Source: Harmothoe impar (Eukaryota > Annelida > Polychaeta > Phyllodocida > Polynoidae). Taken from it: a stretch of 64,000 nucleotides of DNA. The notes beneath the pieces were generated by a model. The model saw only the letters and a list, made by a program, of their open reading frames with translations. It ran no database searches and had not been told where the DNA came from. Both the position numbers and the translations under genes were made by a program. Positions 26,401 to 36,659 of this stretch are shown in pieces (position 1 is the stretch's first letter; each line of letters opens with the position of its first letter). The stretch is from positions 45,016,942-45,080,941 of the forward strand of contig OX381704.1 of the NCBI GenBank assembly GCA_947462335.1, read 5' to 3'.

Positions 26401-28973
26401 TAACCTTGTTGTTTCTCCCTTTGCTCTTTTTCAAATAGAATGAATCTGAAAACAGCCTCGACCAATCAGGAATGAGCGTAGATTCACAAGATAGTTCCCT
26501 GGTGTTAGATTTTGACGGTATGTAATCACTTTCTCATTGAAATTAATTTGGAAATTTAAGGTGGGGAAAGGCAATTGCGATCTCTCTTTAGTGAACCACG
26601 TCTGAGATATCAAAGACCCTGGTTTGTCTGGACCTGTGTATTCCATGGTACAATACCATGTATTTCATCTTAGGGCCAGGCAAATTAAAGAACACTTGCT
26701 ATCCATCAAAAGAGTAGGAGACATGCCCCGGTAGTGGTTTTGTCCATCATCTTACAGATGCAGGCGTCCATCGCATAGATCGATCATTTATAGTTCTGAT
26801 TACTGCTATATTGGACAAGCAGGATTCTAAGTACCAGTATCTGTATAAAATCTGTATAAAATCTTTAACCCTGTGAAAGTCTGGTTCGCCGAAAAAGGCC
26901 CAACGCACATTAAACAACCCATACAATCAGTCAATCAACATATAAATTAAAAGTCAAATATAAAAGTGTCTCATCATTCAGCGTTTAAACATGGCTCTAT
27001 CCCTGTTTTCAGGCCCGTTGTTGACGGACGCCAACTTTGCTTTCCAACTGACGACCCCGTCCCCGATGCCGGCCTACCTAAACGTCCACTACATCTGTGA
27101 GACGGCCTCCCGTCTCCTCTTTCTGTCCATGCACTGGGCACGTGCCATATCAGCCTTCCATGTACTTAGGTGAGTATAAACCTCCCCTCATCAAGGTGGC
27201 GAGATTCGCAGAGGCCTTATATTGCTACATTGTGGGTTCAATGGGCAGTTCTGGTAAATTGGGGATAACTCTCACTCTCTCTTGTCTGATGCTGCTAGTT
27301 ACAAAGTATTACTACAGATCACACCAAAATCTCATGCTATGTCTTATTTAGTGGGGAAGGAATATAACCTCTGTAAATGTTCATCTATAGATGGGATATT
27401 TGGTATGGTTAATAAATACAGAAAAGCTGATTGTGAAAAACTGCTATGTTAAACGCCTTGTGTGTTGCAGTCAAGACACACAGACAACAGTGGTGCGGTT
27501 ATGTTGGAGTGAATTGTTTGCGCTGGGCCTGGCGCAGTGCTCCCAGACCATGAACCTGCCCACCATCCTGGCCGCCATCGTCAACCACCTGCAGAGCACC
27601 ATGCAGGGAGAGAACGGCGAAGGTGAGCAGACCTTTTTGTATCAACATGGGATTAGCGGGTTTCGTTGTACCCATTTAGGGCATCATAATGCCTTAATGC
27701 ATCGTCCAATTGGATGTCATGATGCACGAATGCAGCCCCGGGGAGTAACCCGCCAGTGCTGCATTCAAGCATCATGCACACCCTAAGGGGTTGCGACACT
27801 CCCCAAGGGTTGGCATGATGCACCAATGCATCACCACTTCCGGGCCTGCATTGCAGCATCATGACGACAAGTGTCATCTTTTAGTGACATGGCGTCCTTC
27901 ACCATGACTATTTCAATGACACTGTACAGGACTAGTGTTAAACGAGCCATTACAGGACGCGTTTCTTTTGCTATTAATTTAAATTATTAAACATTATAAT
28001 TTGAACATTTTGGCCAAAGTGACCATCGTTGAGGTCCAGGTTACCTTTCCTTGAGTTTCTTGTAATAGAATATCTCCACATCCTATCTTTGTTAGGTGGT
28101 GATTTTTATTGCCTCGCAGACAAAGTTCCGAGTGAACGTGTTAAACTTGTGACAGAGACGATCATGAAGCTTCAGGAGTATGTGACGAGTATGCAGAAAC
28201 TGCAGGTGGACCCTACTGAGTACGCCTACCTCAAGGTGCTCACCCTCTTCAGTCCAGGTCAGTTGAATTAACGTTTTGTGAAAACTTTCTGTTGTCTATT
28301 GATTTAAATGATTTCATGCCATGGTATAGGAGTTTCGTAACTTGCGCTTGCTAAGTAAATATTTTCACTTCTTTAGATATTCAGTTTGGATAAGAAGTAA
28401 ATATACGCCTAATCATTTTGAGGAATTCCTACTCCTCTGCTGGAAGTTATGTATATAAATCATAATAATTACATGTAGATCATAATTACAAGATGTCCTA
28501 CGTGTTGTCGACGACAACTAATATAAACCTGTAAAATCAATGCAATAATATAAGACTTTGAAGATTCATCGCCGGTAAATTGTTGAAATAACATGATCTG
28601 AGAGTGTCTGTTCAGCGAGTATATAAACTCCCCTTGTTCTCCGACAGACCACCCGACTGTGCGACCCCAGCGGCAGATTGAGCGTCTCCAGGAACTAGCT
28701 CAGCACGAACTACAGGAGTACGAGATCCGCAACTACCCAGAGCAGACGGACCGCTTAGCGAAACTACTTCTCCGCCTCCCGGCCCTCCGCCTACTCAGTC
28801 CCGCCGTCATGGAGGAACTCTTCTTTGCTGGACTAATCGGGAATGTTCAGATCGACTCGATCATACCATACATTCTGCGCATGGAGACTGCGGAGTATAA
28901 CTCGCAGATGGGGAACGCTGCTCAGAACATACTGACTGAAGGTGGGCAGAGCCCTGTAGTAATCACCGAGTAG
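20193..28973 (+). CDS. NR2C-type (TR2/TR4) orphan nuclear receptor, 12 coding exons
   Basis: Nuclear transcription factor of the NR2C family, which binds AGGTCA direct repeats, classically DR1, as homo- or heterodimers. Exons: 20193-20489, 20744-20869, 21507-21594, 21762-21941, 23953-24095, 24811-24928, 25518-25702, 26439-26517, 27013-27169, 27471-27622, 28120-28257 and 28648-28973. All introns are GT-AG and all phases agree, giving about 662 residues, slightly longer than vertebrate TR2/TR4 (around 600). The two-finger DNA-binding domain spans about residues 162-227, with P-box CEGCKG. The NR2C-specific hinge continues with [11 protein letters not shown] and the IYIRKDL motif. The ligand-binding domain (about 406-655) has [20 protein letters not shown], the LAAIVNHLQ stretch, and ends in [13 protein letters not shown]. 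The N-terminal 100 residues are rich in Gly and Ser and are not obviously conserved. Start ATG 20193 is the first Met after an in-frame stop. Identification is firm; TR2 versus TR4 is not meaningful outside vertebrates. Confidence 0.95.
20744..20869 (+). CDS. NR2C exon 2 (residues 100-141)
   Basis: Acceptor CACTATAG|CAACAA, donor TTGAAG|GTACCG, phase 0 at both ends (42 codons). It encodes QQMASPQ and [10 protein letters not shown], the linker before the DNA-binding domain. As its length is a multiple of three and both ends are phase 0, it could be skipped without a frameshift. Confidence 0.85.
21507..21594 (+). CDS. NR2C exon 3 (first zinc-finger knuckle)
   Basis: Acceptor TCCTCAG|GAGCTG, donor GCCTCAG|GTACGC, phase 0 to 1. 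It ends with CVVCGDRAS, the first cysteine pair of zinc finger 1. The Ser-Gly split here is the usual intron position in the DBD of NR2 genes. Confidence 0.93.
21762..21941 (+). CDS. NR2C exon 4 (zinc fingers, P-box and D-box)
   Basis: Acceptor TGTCGCAG|GTCGTC, donor TCAGAAT|GTGAGT, phase 1 to 1. It encodes [20 protein letters not shown] and the second finger through CRGSKDC to [16 protein letters not shown]. All zinc-binding cysteines of the second half of finger 1 and of finger 2 are present. Confidence 0.97.
22109..23077. mobile_element. TIR element in the intron after the DBD exon
   Basis: The left end is TACCCAGGTAACATAAG and the right end CTTGCTACCTGGGTA, an inverted repeat with TA on both outer sides (a possible TA target duplication). 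The ends are rich in TTGGCCCA-type words in both orientations. No transposase frame is visible, so it is non-autonomous. Its tip (CCCAGGTAGCAAG) resembles the tip of the element at 48,851-50,373 (CCCTAGTAGCAAG). Confidence 0.7.
23845..23862 (+). repeat. Poly-A run in intron 4
   Basis: About 17 consecutive A bases shortly before exon 5. It may be the tail of an old retroposed sequence, but nothing recognisable precedes it. Confidence 0.6.
23953..24095 (+). CDS. NR2C exon 5 (hinge, KIYIRKDL motif)
   Basis: Acceptor CCTTGCAG|CAGTGC, donor GTGAG|GTAGGT, phase 1 to 0. It encodes [16 protein letters not shown] and [11 protein letters not shown], the characteristic NR2C hinge. The acceptor was chosen because it restores the conserved S-V-Q that follows the DBD in this family. 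Confidence 0.92.
24150..24320. repeat. CATGATGCA palindromic repeat in intron 5
   Basis: It begins CCCTTTAAGGACGGCATGAT. The core is GCATGATGCATTAATGCAGC, then ACTGGGGAG, an inverted GGGCTGCTTCAATGCATCAT, and GACGACCA. This is one of the clearer copies of the family. Confidence 0.7.
24811..24928 (+). CDS. NR2C exon 6 (hinge)
   Basis: Acceptor TTGTGACAG|GTGGAC, donor AACACAG|GTACCA, phase 0 to 1. It encodes [20 protein letters not shown], matching the region of TR4 that carries the LIREDGTVLLA-type sequence. Confidence 0.85.
25518..25702 (+). CDS. NR2C exon 7 (TLANVVT / [10 protein letters not shown] region)
   Basis: Acceptor CCTCACAG|ACCTAA, donor ACACAA|GTACGC, phase 1 to 0. It encodes [18 protein letters not shown] and [12 protein letters not shown], both recognisable in vertebrate TR4. 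A Gly/Asn/Asp-rich spacer (NGDTNNGD) lies between them. Confidence 0.92.
26439..26517 (+). CDS. NR2C exon 8 (short acidic linker)
   Basis: Acceptor TCAAATAG|AATGAA, donor TTTGACG|GTATGT, phase 0 to 1, 79 bases. It encodes a Ser/Asp-rich segment ([14 protein letters not shown]) before the ligand-binding domain. It is supported by phase agreement and splice sites more than by similarity. Confidence 0.8.
27013..27169 (+). CDS. NR2C exon 9 (start of ligand-binding domain)
   Basis: Acceptor CTGTTTTCAG|GCCCGT, donor TACTTAG|GTGAGT, phase 1 to 2. It encodes [20 protein letters not shown] and [20 protein letters not shown], nearly identical in pattern to vertebrate TR4. Confidence 0.95.
27471..27622 (+). 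CDS. NR2C exon 10 (LBD core)
   Basis: Acceptor GTGTTGCAG|TCAAGA, donor GGCGAAG|GTGAGC, phase 2 to 1. It encodes [20 protein letters not shown] and [14 protein letters not shown], the LBD signature of the family. Confidence 0.95.
27640..27890. repeat. CATGATGCA palindromic repeats in intron 10, two or three copies
   Basis: One copy runs from about 27,676 (GGGCATCATAATGCCTTAAT) through CATGATGCACGAATGCAGC to GTGCTGCATTCAAGCATCAT. A second starts at about 27,812 (GGCATGATGCACCAATGCAT) and ends CATTGCAGCATCATGACGAC. They are separated by an ACCCTAAGGGGTT stretch. Confidence 0.7.
28120..28257 (+). CDS. NR2C exon 11 (LBD)
   Basis: Acceptor TGCCTCGCAG|ACAAAG, donor AGTCCAG|GTCAGT, phase 1 to 1. 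It encodes [20 protein letters not shown] and [13 protein letters not shown], matching the YEYAYLKAIVLFSPDH region of TR4. Confidence 0.95.
28648..28973 (+). CDS. NR2C terminal coding exon
   Basis: Acceptor CTCCGACAG|ACCACC. It encodes [53 protein letters not shown] and the end of the [24 protein letters not shown] up to stop TAG 28971-28973. The C-terminal tail is slightly longer than in vertebrate proteins. Confidence 0.95.
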
Positions 28974-30149
28974 TGCCCGAAGTTGGACCATTATTGGAGT
29001 ATTGTTATGTCTAGATAATTATTATCATGGTTATAACCATCCAGCAAGCAGCTAGGAATCTCTACTTTGTGCTGTGCCATTGGAGGAAGGAGCAATGTGG
29101 TGGTTCATAACTACGGAGCGGTCCTCATGGCTGGAGGATGAATCAGGACGGCATAGCAGGAAAGTGTTCACTACCGACTGTCAATGTCCGCTCATTTCTC
29201 ATTGCCCTGTTCTGACAGCCCGTCGTTGTATCAAGTCTCTAGTAGAGTTTGCTCCTGTGGACCATGGCAGCGACATAAAGAAGGATTCATCTTTCTTTTC
29301 GGCTCATTCACAATTAACCCGCGTCGTAATAGCGGAGTTGATATACGTCCCAATGCACAGGTATTTTTCCATCTCGCTATGCCAGATAATTGTATCAGGA
29401 ATGTTATTTGTCAACAGAAAGTGACGTCTTAAATAGGCCGAACGTTTTATACTCGACCAGAATGTGTATTCAATCAACTCGTTTGCCCCATTTTAAATAA
29501 TATAGGTATTGTTAATGCAATTTGTATTCGTTCTGTGCCGGAGTCGTAGAGAGATCTGAATGATATTTTTTCCGCTTAATAATAATGTTAATAATAGTAA
29601 TGTGCAGTTATGCTCGTTGGCACAGTGTATGTATAAATGAGGGAACTTCATGGAGTAGATCTGCAGATCTGATACGTAGCCTTATAATACGTAGAGCTCT
29701 GAGTACAGGCAACTGGGCGATACTACAAGAAATAGCACCAAAATTAGGTGAAAATATGACAGGGAAAGTAGATGTGTATAGAATGAGAGAAATAGCTGCA
29801 ATGAACTGTATAATAATAATGTTGGTGTCATATAGCGCAATATAAATCTTCAAAAATTGGGGAACTGAAGCTTTTGGACCCCATGTGTATATAGATAGTG
29901 TATAATTTTACGTTAAATTAGCAAATGGAAAACTGCCAAATAATGTGTACACAGTTAGAAACGTTAACATACCAGAACTTAAAGGGCATTTTATTTGTAC
30001 ATAGACCTACGCTTGTTAAATGTTCTTTCCTTTTCTTGCCACCCAAACATTTTGTTATTGTATCAGACAACTAGCTACCATATTATTGTGAAGCTTCATT
30101 TGAAGCTTCATATTGTATATCTGAAAATAAGTACGGTCCATGATTGTCA

Positions 30150-30162
30150 GTTGCCTAGCAAC
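30150..30162. promoter_or_regulatory. Perfect RFX X-box
   Basis: GTTGCCTAGCAAC is a perfect inverted repeat of the RFX half-site. A second one lies 46 bp downstream. Confidence 0.5.
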
Positions 30163-30195
30163 CTGGGAATTTGATTTGCAGTATCAACAAAAAAG

Positions 30196-30208
30196 GTTGC
30201 CAAGCAAC
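30196..30208. promoter_or_regulatory. Perfect RFX X-box, second of a pair
   Basis: GTTGCCAAGCAAC matches the same consensus as the site at 30,150-30,162. The pair is about 1.2 kb beyond the receptor stop codon. Confidence 0.5.
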
Positions 30209-31454
30209 AGTAGTTACGATATTTGGATGAGAGATTACCTCCTAGTTTTAATACAGTTTATTCATATCAGGGTAGAAATGTGAAAGTCCCTTTAGAGTAT
30301 ATCTGGTCCCGACACTTACGAATGACTTGCATTTCTCAAACACTCAGTCCCAGTTGTCATTACGCGAGAACGGGTTACAATTATTATGTTGTGATTTTTT
30401 TTCACTCAATACATATACCAATATATGTTATTAGCCTGCAGTATATGACCATATCGGTCAACAGTCGTATTTTATCTTTCACGCATTTTCATCACAACAT
30501 AAAATTAAAGAGAATAGTTTAGCTATGTTTATATTAGCTTGGATATCAAGCTGGACAAGAGAGCTACCAAGGTTAGCATACATCTGAACCTATTGTATGT
30601 ATAATGTAACGGTTGGTGTAAGTAATTGACCAGAGGATGCCATCAGGATTTCCTCTCGGGAACACTATGCTCAGGTATCTTGGACATTAATAGACTCATG
30701 GTTTTAGCGTTGAACGTTTTGACTACTTCGGGGAAAGTCTGCAAATCTTCCTTAAGAAAATGTAGACGTAGTATGCAAGGCATTAATCGAGAGCTGTATC
30801 CAAGTGTTGACTCCTTTGGGCTGGAACTCTAAATCACTCTTTCATGTATGTAAGCCAAAGTAAATTGACAAAGTCCATGTTTGATTTCACCTTCTATCAG
30901 CGAATCGTCCAAATTTTGTCCTTTGTATGCCAGTGGCTTTCTGAGTGTGGTCCCAACCTATAACGTATATTTAAATCTATAACAATTACTGATAGATATA
31001 TTTACCGCCATGGTATTACATTTAAAGTGGTACTATCATCACCATCGCTTGCATCGTTAGTTACAACATTACAGGAAAAGCTGTGTACGAACTCTGGCTT
31101 TGGACCTCTTATGTCTAAATCAAGATACATTCAGAGAGGCCACTTTCCTTTCATCAAATGTAATTCTCCTGAAATTATCTACTCTTTAAATTAAAGAAAA
31201 GGCATTTCACATAATATACAAGTTGCGAAGAAATACCCAAGACTCCAAAAGTACATACAAACCTAAGATTTCATATCAAATCGATTCTCTCTAATCACAA
31301 GCTGCGAATATTTCATAATCTTTACCGGGCATTTTTTATCTGTACCCTAAGAGCGGTGTTGTAGGTTAATTCTTCCAAGGCCAGCATTCTCATTTATTAC
31401 ACTAAGCCCTTTTGTTGCGCTTATGCTGAATTTACTAAATGTAGCCACTACCGG

Positions 31455-31600
31455 AATTGATACGCTCCCGAAGGGTCTGTATGATACACCAATGCAGCGC
31501 CGAGAGTTACTCACCAGTGCTGCGCTGGTGCATCATGATGGCAAATGGGTATGAAGAGAGGATCTTAGGACAAACGAGCATGGCGTCTTGAGACATCGCA
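31455..31600. repeat. CATGATGCA palindromic repeat
   Basis: GTATGATACACCAATGCAGC, then GCCGAGAGTTACTCACCAG and the inverted TGCTGCGCTGGTGCATCATG. The centre AGTTACTC is seen in several copies. Confidence 0.65.
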
Positions 31601-31743
31601 TAGTCCTTAAATGGTTAGCTAGAGGTGAGAGTTGACGATCTGTAGCACTGGGTGGTGGGGTTGGCCGTGAGCCACATCCATTCAGGATGTAAATTACCTG
31701 TTCCAAGCTCCCAGACACAAACAGCCGTGTTGGCACTGTGCCA

Positions 31744-31786
31744 AGGTCAGAGGTCAAGGGTAACGGGGTCACAGGGTCAGAGTTCA
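31744..31786 (+). promoter_or_regulatory. Nuclear-receptor response cluster with perfect DR1
   Basis: AGGTCA-G-AGGTCA (31,744-31,756) is a perfect DR1. It is followed by GGGTCA (31,766), GGGTCA (31,774) and AGTTCA (31,781), the last two again spaced by one base. That makes five half-sites on one strand within 43 bp. NR2C receptors bind DR1 sites; the gene for one ends 2.8 kb upstream. Confidence 0.55.
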
Positions 31787-31856
31787 ATCAGGGGTCCCCC
31801 ACGCCCCAGCCTCATGCTGCATGTAACCACCCTCTAACAATGTGGACACAGGTAGT

Positions 31857-32716
31857 TGGTAAAATAAGTAAATCTTTATTAAAATCAACTCCAGATTAAA
31901 GTAACTCTCCCGGCAATGTAGACAACATGCATACAACATGTATATTTATAGATATCCACTCGAATGGGTTCAATACCTACACTATTCAGACAGTACTAAA
32001 TGTGGATCAGGTCCTGTTCGATATTCATGAATATTATTCAGCAGAGCCTGCCATGGTAAATAACCCATTTATATGTGTGTTTTAATATAATTAACAAGTG
32101 ACGAAGTCGGTGGTTGTTGCTCCTCAGGCTCAGGTTCTCTTCATGATGGCAGCCCCTCCCTGTCTAGGACCCTCTATTAGGAAGCCCTACTCTAGCAGTA
32201 TACATGTAGTAGCCTTTCCTTACTATGAGGGAGATAGTAACCTTTGTTTCTTAAAGTGGCCTTAACTTGTCCCTTATAGTCAGAGTGAACCGTTTATATG
32301 CAGATTGTGATCTTTACACATGGTGTATTGATTAACATTAACAAAAAGTCATAGGGTGAAACGTTACCGCTGAGATGGTCTGGAAATATGGTCTAAATCT
32401 CATAGGGGAACCCATTCTTCCATTTTCAAAATTCGATTTAATCATGTTATTTTGTGAACGCGATTAGATTTCCCACTAAAGTTTCAAAAACGATGCCCTC
32501 AACATGGTTGATAATAACCTGAACATTTTTGACATATTTTGCTGGGATTCCAATCATGAATTTAGAAAAATTAACCTGAAATTATTAGAGACAATTTCCA
32601 ACGTTTGAATGGAACAAGAGGGAGTGGTATGTGTGAAATGTGCAGGTTGTGAAGTAACACGAGTCTGATTTAGACGCTGTATGTTATTGACCAACCAGGA
32701 TACACCCTGGCTACAG
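31857..32716. other. Non-coding stretch, nothing recognised
   Basis: A/T-rich sequence without a supportable exon or repeat family. Confidence 0.4.
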
Positions 32717-32742
32717 AGGTCATGACCTCTGACCTGAGGTCA
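32717..32742. promoter_or_regulatory. Four perfect AGGTCA half-sites in 26 bp
   Basis: In order: AGGTCA (32,717), TGACCT (32,723), TGACCT (32,730) and AGGTCA (32,737). The first two form the zero-spaced palindrome AGGTCATGACCT. The second and third form a perfect DR1 on the minus strand. The third and fourth form an everted pair with one spacer base. Confidence 0.55.
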
Positions 32743-33529
32743 CATGACATGAGTGAGAGGTAACAGTGGAGTACAGGTCAGCTCCGGGGAAAGATCCTGA
32801 TGTAAGATAACATACTCATAGAGCTAATTATAACAACTTATAATATGGACTTACCATATGACATGATAACATAGTAAGCAGAAACTTGTATTATTTCATG
32901 CGGTTTACTTGTGCTACTCAGCAGGGATTATTATTATGTACGTGTATCCTAGACTCCTACACATTGTCAGTGCAGTGTGTTTGTATGTTCAACTTGTTTT
33001 TATCGTCCACATTATAAGGTTCATGTTGAAGTGTGTGAGGTTGTACTGGTTGCCTATTGTAATGCCCTGGTCTGTATTTTCGGTTCACTTACCTTTCACA
33101 TTTGGTATCATACATTTACATGTATCCATATGAATTACATTTCTATCATGCCCGATTTATATTTTTATCTTAGATAGCCAGTTTATGAATGTAAGAACAT
33201 TAAAACATATGCTCATTCTGTCTCCAAACTAATATGCAGATCCCAAAAAAGAAGGACATATGAACGGAATATGGTACTGTACTTACCCCTTTGGAGTGTT
33301 CGTAATGTCTGCTACATGACAACTCTGTTATTTCCCCAGGAGGCTATTATTAACCACTCAAACCATTTTATATAAGTACCCTACAACAATATGTAATAAC
33401 CTATCAAAGCTACATAGATTCAGGTTGACCTCGCCTTCAGTGTAGAATTAGATATACATAAATACCTTATATTGTGCCTGTTTACGGCTGTTACTGAACT
33501 AGTACAGAGTAGTATTTATTGTCTTATAT

Positions 33530-33751
33530 GTTGTGGGTGGGCGCTTCGTCCCACTCCCACGCGGGTATTGTTACCATAGTTACTACAATTCAAAATGGCG
33601 GCATCAAATGCCAGCCTAGCTGTCTCATGATTTCGTCCATAGAAGGCTGCGGTCCATTATAAATGGGCCCCGGGTCACTGCGTGGTTAGGAGTACAAGTC
33701 AAATTCAGCTGTTAAATTTTAAAACTCTTCATTTTGAATATAAAGTCCTTC
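33530..33751 (+). promoter_or_regulatory. Possible core promoter / 5' UTR
   Basis: A stretch with CGCTTCGTCCC and CCACGCGGG, then an X-box-like GTTACCATAGTTAC at about 33,571 and a YY1-like AAAATGGCGGC at 33,591. The first ATG (in AAAATGGCGG) opens a short frame that ends quickly. The arrangement resembles a TSS region upstream of the small frame at 33,752. Confidence 0.3.
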
Positions 33752-33889
33752 ATGGCGACCACCAGGGAAGCAGTGAAGATGTCTATGGCGAACGCCTACG
33801 CACACTTTAGTACCAGGCTCCATTCGGCCGGTCTGAGCTTGTCATACGAGTCTATACGAGTCGGGAAGGCCACGGGTACTAGGAGTTAG
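33752..33889 (+). CDS. Possible first coding exon of an unidentified gene
   Basis: ATG in TTCATGGCGACC opens 45 codons (start MATTREAVKMSMANAYAHFS, then TRLHSAGLSLSYESIRVGKA) ending at TAG 33,887. A potential donor, CACGG|GTACTA, lies at 33,875. The amphipathic Arg/Ser/Ala-rich N-terminus would suit a mitochondrial presequence. I do not recognise the protein and found no following exon in the window, so it may be a first exon whose gene is disrupted or continues elsewhere, or a chance frame. Confidence 0.25.
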   Translation: MATTREAVKMSMANAYAHFSTRLHSAGLSLSYESIRVGKATGTRS

Positions 33890-35497
33890 ATTTAGTTTAA
33901 GACATTTTAGAACTGTATGATTGGTAGCAATGATGGGGAGGGAACAGTGATGTGGTGTTAATTTGTGTTGGCTGGCTTTGTTGCCATTTTTAAACTTAAT
34001 ATTTAATAATGTCTCAGTTTGTTTCTTTCATGTCCTTGTCTTATTTCATCTGCATGGTCAAAGATTATTTCTGACCCACATTAACCAATTTTCCCACCCA
34101 CCCAGCCCGAATTCTTTTCTACAAGTTTGTGACAGCTGGAGACAAGGTGCCATTCATATATTACATGTCCACTGTCCATAGTGTGTTCCTGAAACCCCAT
34201 CCCCACACATGTTTCAGTCCTACAGTAATGAGTGAGAGCGAGTTAACTATGTCATCAGGGTAACATCGTATAGGCAGTCCCAAGCCCTCTTTTGTATTTG
34301 TGACATCACTAATAACAGTACTTACTATGATGACGTCATATTGGACGCTAAACACAGCGTTCTTATGGTGTGCTTGCTGTTTATACATATATATGTACAT
34401 AAGTATAGTTATCCCAATTTTATTTCAATCAAATAAATGGGTTGGTGGCTTTGCTTCTATAGGGGGAACTATAGATGTGATTATGTTCATGATTGCGGCT
34501 TGAGGCCTGCATTGTGCCGAGTCAGAGTTGGCACAAATCTAGGAAAGGGACTTTGTCATTTTGTTCGCTGGAACATCAGTGTATGATGATGTATTTTGAA
34601 TCTATTGTGTCATGTGTAATGCTTTTGCTTTTGTACATGTCAATCAGTGAATTAAATTCATGATGAAATATAACAAGAAAACCACTTTTTGTTGAATTAC
34701 TTGGAAAAGTTTTGGATGAATGTCGGTTGTGGCTCTAACCTAGTAGCTCGATCTGGTGAGATGTATAAATGACTATATTAATCGATTTTTATAGTCATTT
34801 ATACACATCACCACCCCCTAGATACAGTTACGGACAGGCTGATAATGCCATAACAACAGGCAATTTGCCATACCCTTAGAAACTTTATACAACGTGACAT
34901 AATTAGTCCTCGAGGACAACCTATGTACTGCTTTTACGAAAATCTGAGCTGGATTTGAGCAAGACATGCCTGAGGCTCATTTGTAACACGCCAAGATAAA
35001 TTTAAATATTTTCAAATTCATAAATACATGTATAGCTTCTGTCTGTCGGAAGTCACTGAACAGCGCTTTGGCCGGGGGATTCAGGACATATTCCCATGTA
35101 TAAAGCCCTACATGGGCTATGAAGAGAACTCCATCCCATATTGGGAAGTCATTGAGCTTAATGATTTTTCATCCTCATACAAAATCTGCTATTTGGGGAG
35201 GGGGGGGGGGATCTCCAGTGTTATCCTGGTGCCCTCCACGAAATTATAATCAAATGTTGCCTTACCCTAGTAAGTCACATTTAATTTCACAATTCTATAT
35301 ATGGCCAGGTTGTTGGATGACAAAAAAATGTATGTTTAATAGTTAAGGAGTCAACTGGAGTTTTTTTTTTTTTTACAAAACAGTTGCCTAACAACAAGTG
35401 TATTTAGGGGACTTTTGCATGACAACGTCGGCAATTTAAATAGTACATGTGGAACATTATGTATTTGAGAAAGTCGGGATTATATCATAATGATATA
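33890..35497. other. Non-coding stretch with a short hairpin
   Basis: No gene is recognised. It contains the 34,755-34,812 hairpin and an X-box-like GTTGCCTAACAAC at 35,383-35,395. Confidence 0.4.
34755..34812. repeat. Hairpin with about 22-bp arms
   Basis: GGTGAGATGTATAAATGACT continues to AT, then a 14-base spacer, then ATAGTCATTTATACACATCA and CC. The arms are complementary except at two neighbouring positions. Confidence 0.75.
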
Positions 35498-35596
35498 CAG
35501 TCTTTGCGAAAACTTTTTCATCCCACAGGACATCCGGTCCTGCAAATTTTCAATGTTGCAGGACCGGCTACATCTTTGAAGGACCGGATAGCCACA

Positions 35597-36005
35597 TACC
35601 GTATTTCCCCGTGTATAAGCCTGGGCAAAAGGTGACTTAGTGTTGTATAAGCCGGGCCCCGAGTATAAGCCCGGGGGTGAAATATAAACTCAATAAAAAT
35701 CATATTTCAGGCCATAAGTCCACTTCTACTTGGATTATTCACATAATTCTTTCGGCTATATGACCTCTATTTACTCTAGTTATGTCCCTAGTCATTTTAA
35801 AGTGAAATAAATCTTAAATTGTTAAGAAAATTATTGGAAATGTTGCATTAAATGTGTCGGAAAAGTAGGTAATTCTGAAAATTGTAAGAAGGTTTCATGG
35901 TGTTTCTACAGCTAAAGGAATATAAGCCTGCCCCGTGTATAAGCCTGGTCAGTTTACCACTTAGTACTTGTATAAGCCCGGGCTAATACACGGGGAAATA
36001 CGGTA
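35597..36005. mobile_element. MITE with ACCGTATTTCCCCGTGTATAAG ends, copy 1
   Basis: The left end TACCGTATTTCCCCGTGTAT is matched in reverse by ACACGGGGAAATACGGTA at the right end. TATAAGCC words recur next to both ends. It is nested in the 35,498-38,100 element. A second copy lies at 41,212-41,708. Confidence 0.75.
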
Positions 36006-36659
36006 TCTGACTATTTATCCATTTTGAGTACAAAAGATTATTGCACACTAAAAATTCATTATAATTACTGGACATCGATTCTCTGTCTCTTTGTAGCTCT
36101 ATAGTGATCGATGCCCAGTTTTATACTTCAGACCAGTGGCTCATTTTGGCTGTTTTTCGCCTCACAGATTGCTCCTAGCGCAAAATCCTGACTAGGTGTC
36201 AATATATTCTCTATGCCAATGTGTAATATGAGGGTAGAAAACAGTGGAACCTCAGTTAGAAAAATTCCTACTGAACAGTTTTTGAGAAAATTAGGGTTTT
36301 GTTGCCCTTTTTTGCTGTTTTTAGTACATTTCCTACATAACCCGTGAACGCCAGCATTTCTCAATTTTCAGGTATTTAGAATTAGAATTTGACATTTTTT
36401 TATTCGCAGTAGGATTCCTGAATACCGAGCCATTCTAGAAAAGCTATTCTTTGGAAAAAATACTTAGTATTTCTTGATGATTTTCGTTGCACAAATTTAG
36501 GTTGTAATATAAAAACTGCATTGTCATCCAATCGAAGTGTTTATGCACTGTTGAGGGTCACCCCCTCCCACCCTCTTCACTGTGCATTGAAGGAGAACAG
36601 GCAGGGGAGGTACACGTGTCTGTATATAGCTGTTGACCTGGGTGCTGGGTGCAATTTTA

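Larger units (their letters stand above)
28974..31440. other. Downstream region of NR2C (3' UTR and intergenic)
   Basis: No coding exon is recognised. I see no canonical AATAAA on the plus strand between 28,974 and about 31,400; an ATTAAA variant lies at about 30,503, so the 3' end of the receptor transcript is undetermined. Two perfect RFX motifs lie at 30,150 and 30,196. Confidence 0.45.

Noticed and set aside
35028..35249. Frame with DIFPCIKPYMGYEENSIPYW, loosely reminiscent of aromatic amino-acid hydroxylases (GYREDNIPQLEDV)
   Set aside because: Similarity is limited to about 20 residues. The diagnostic preceding and following segments are absent and no splice context supports an exon.
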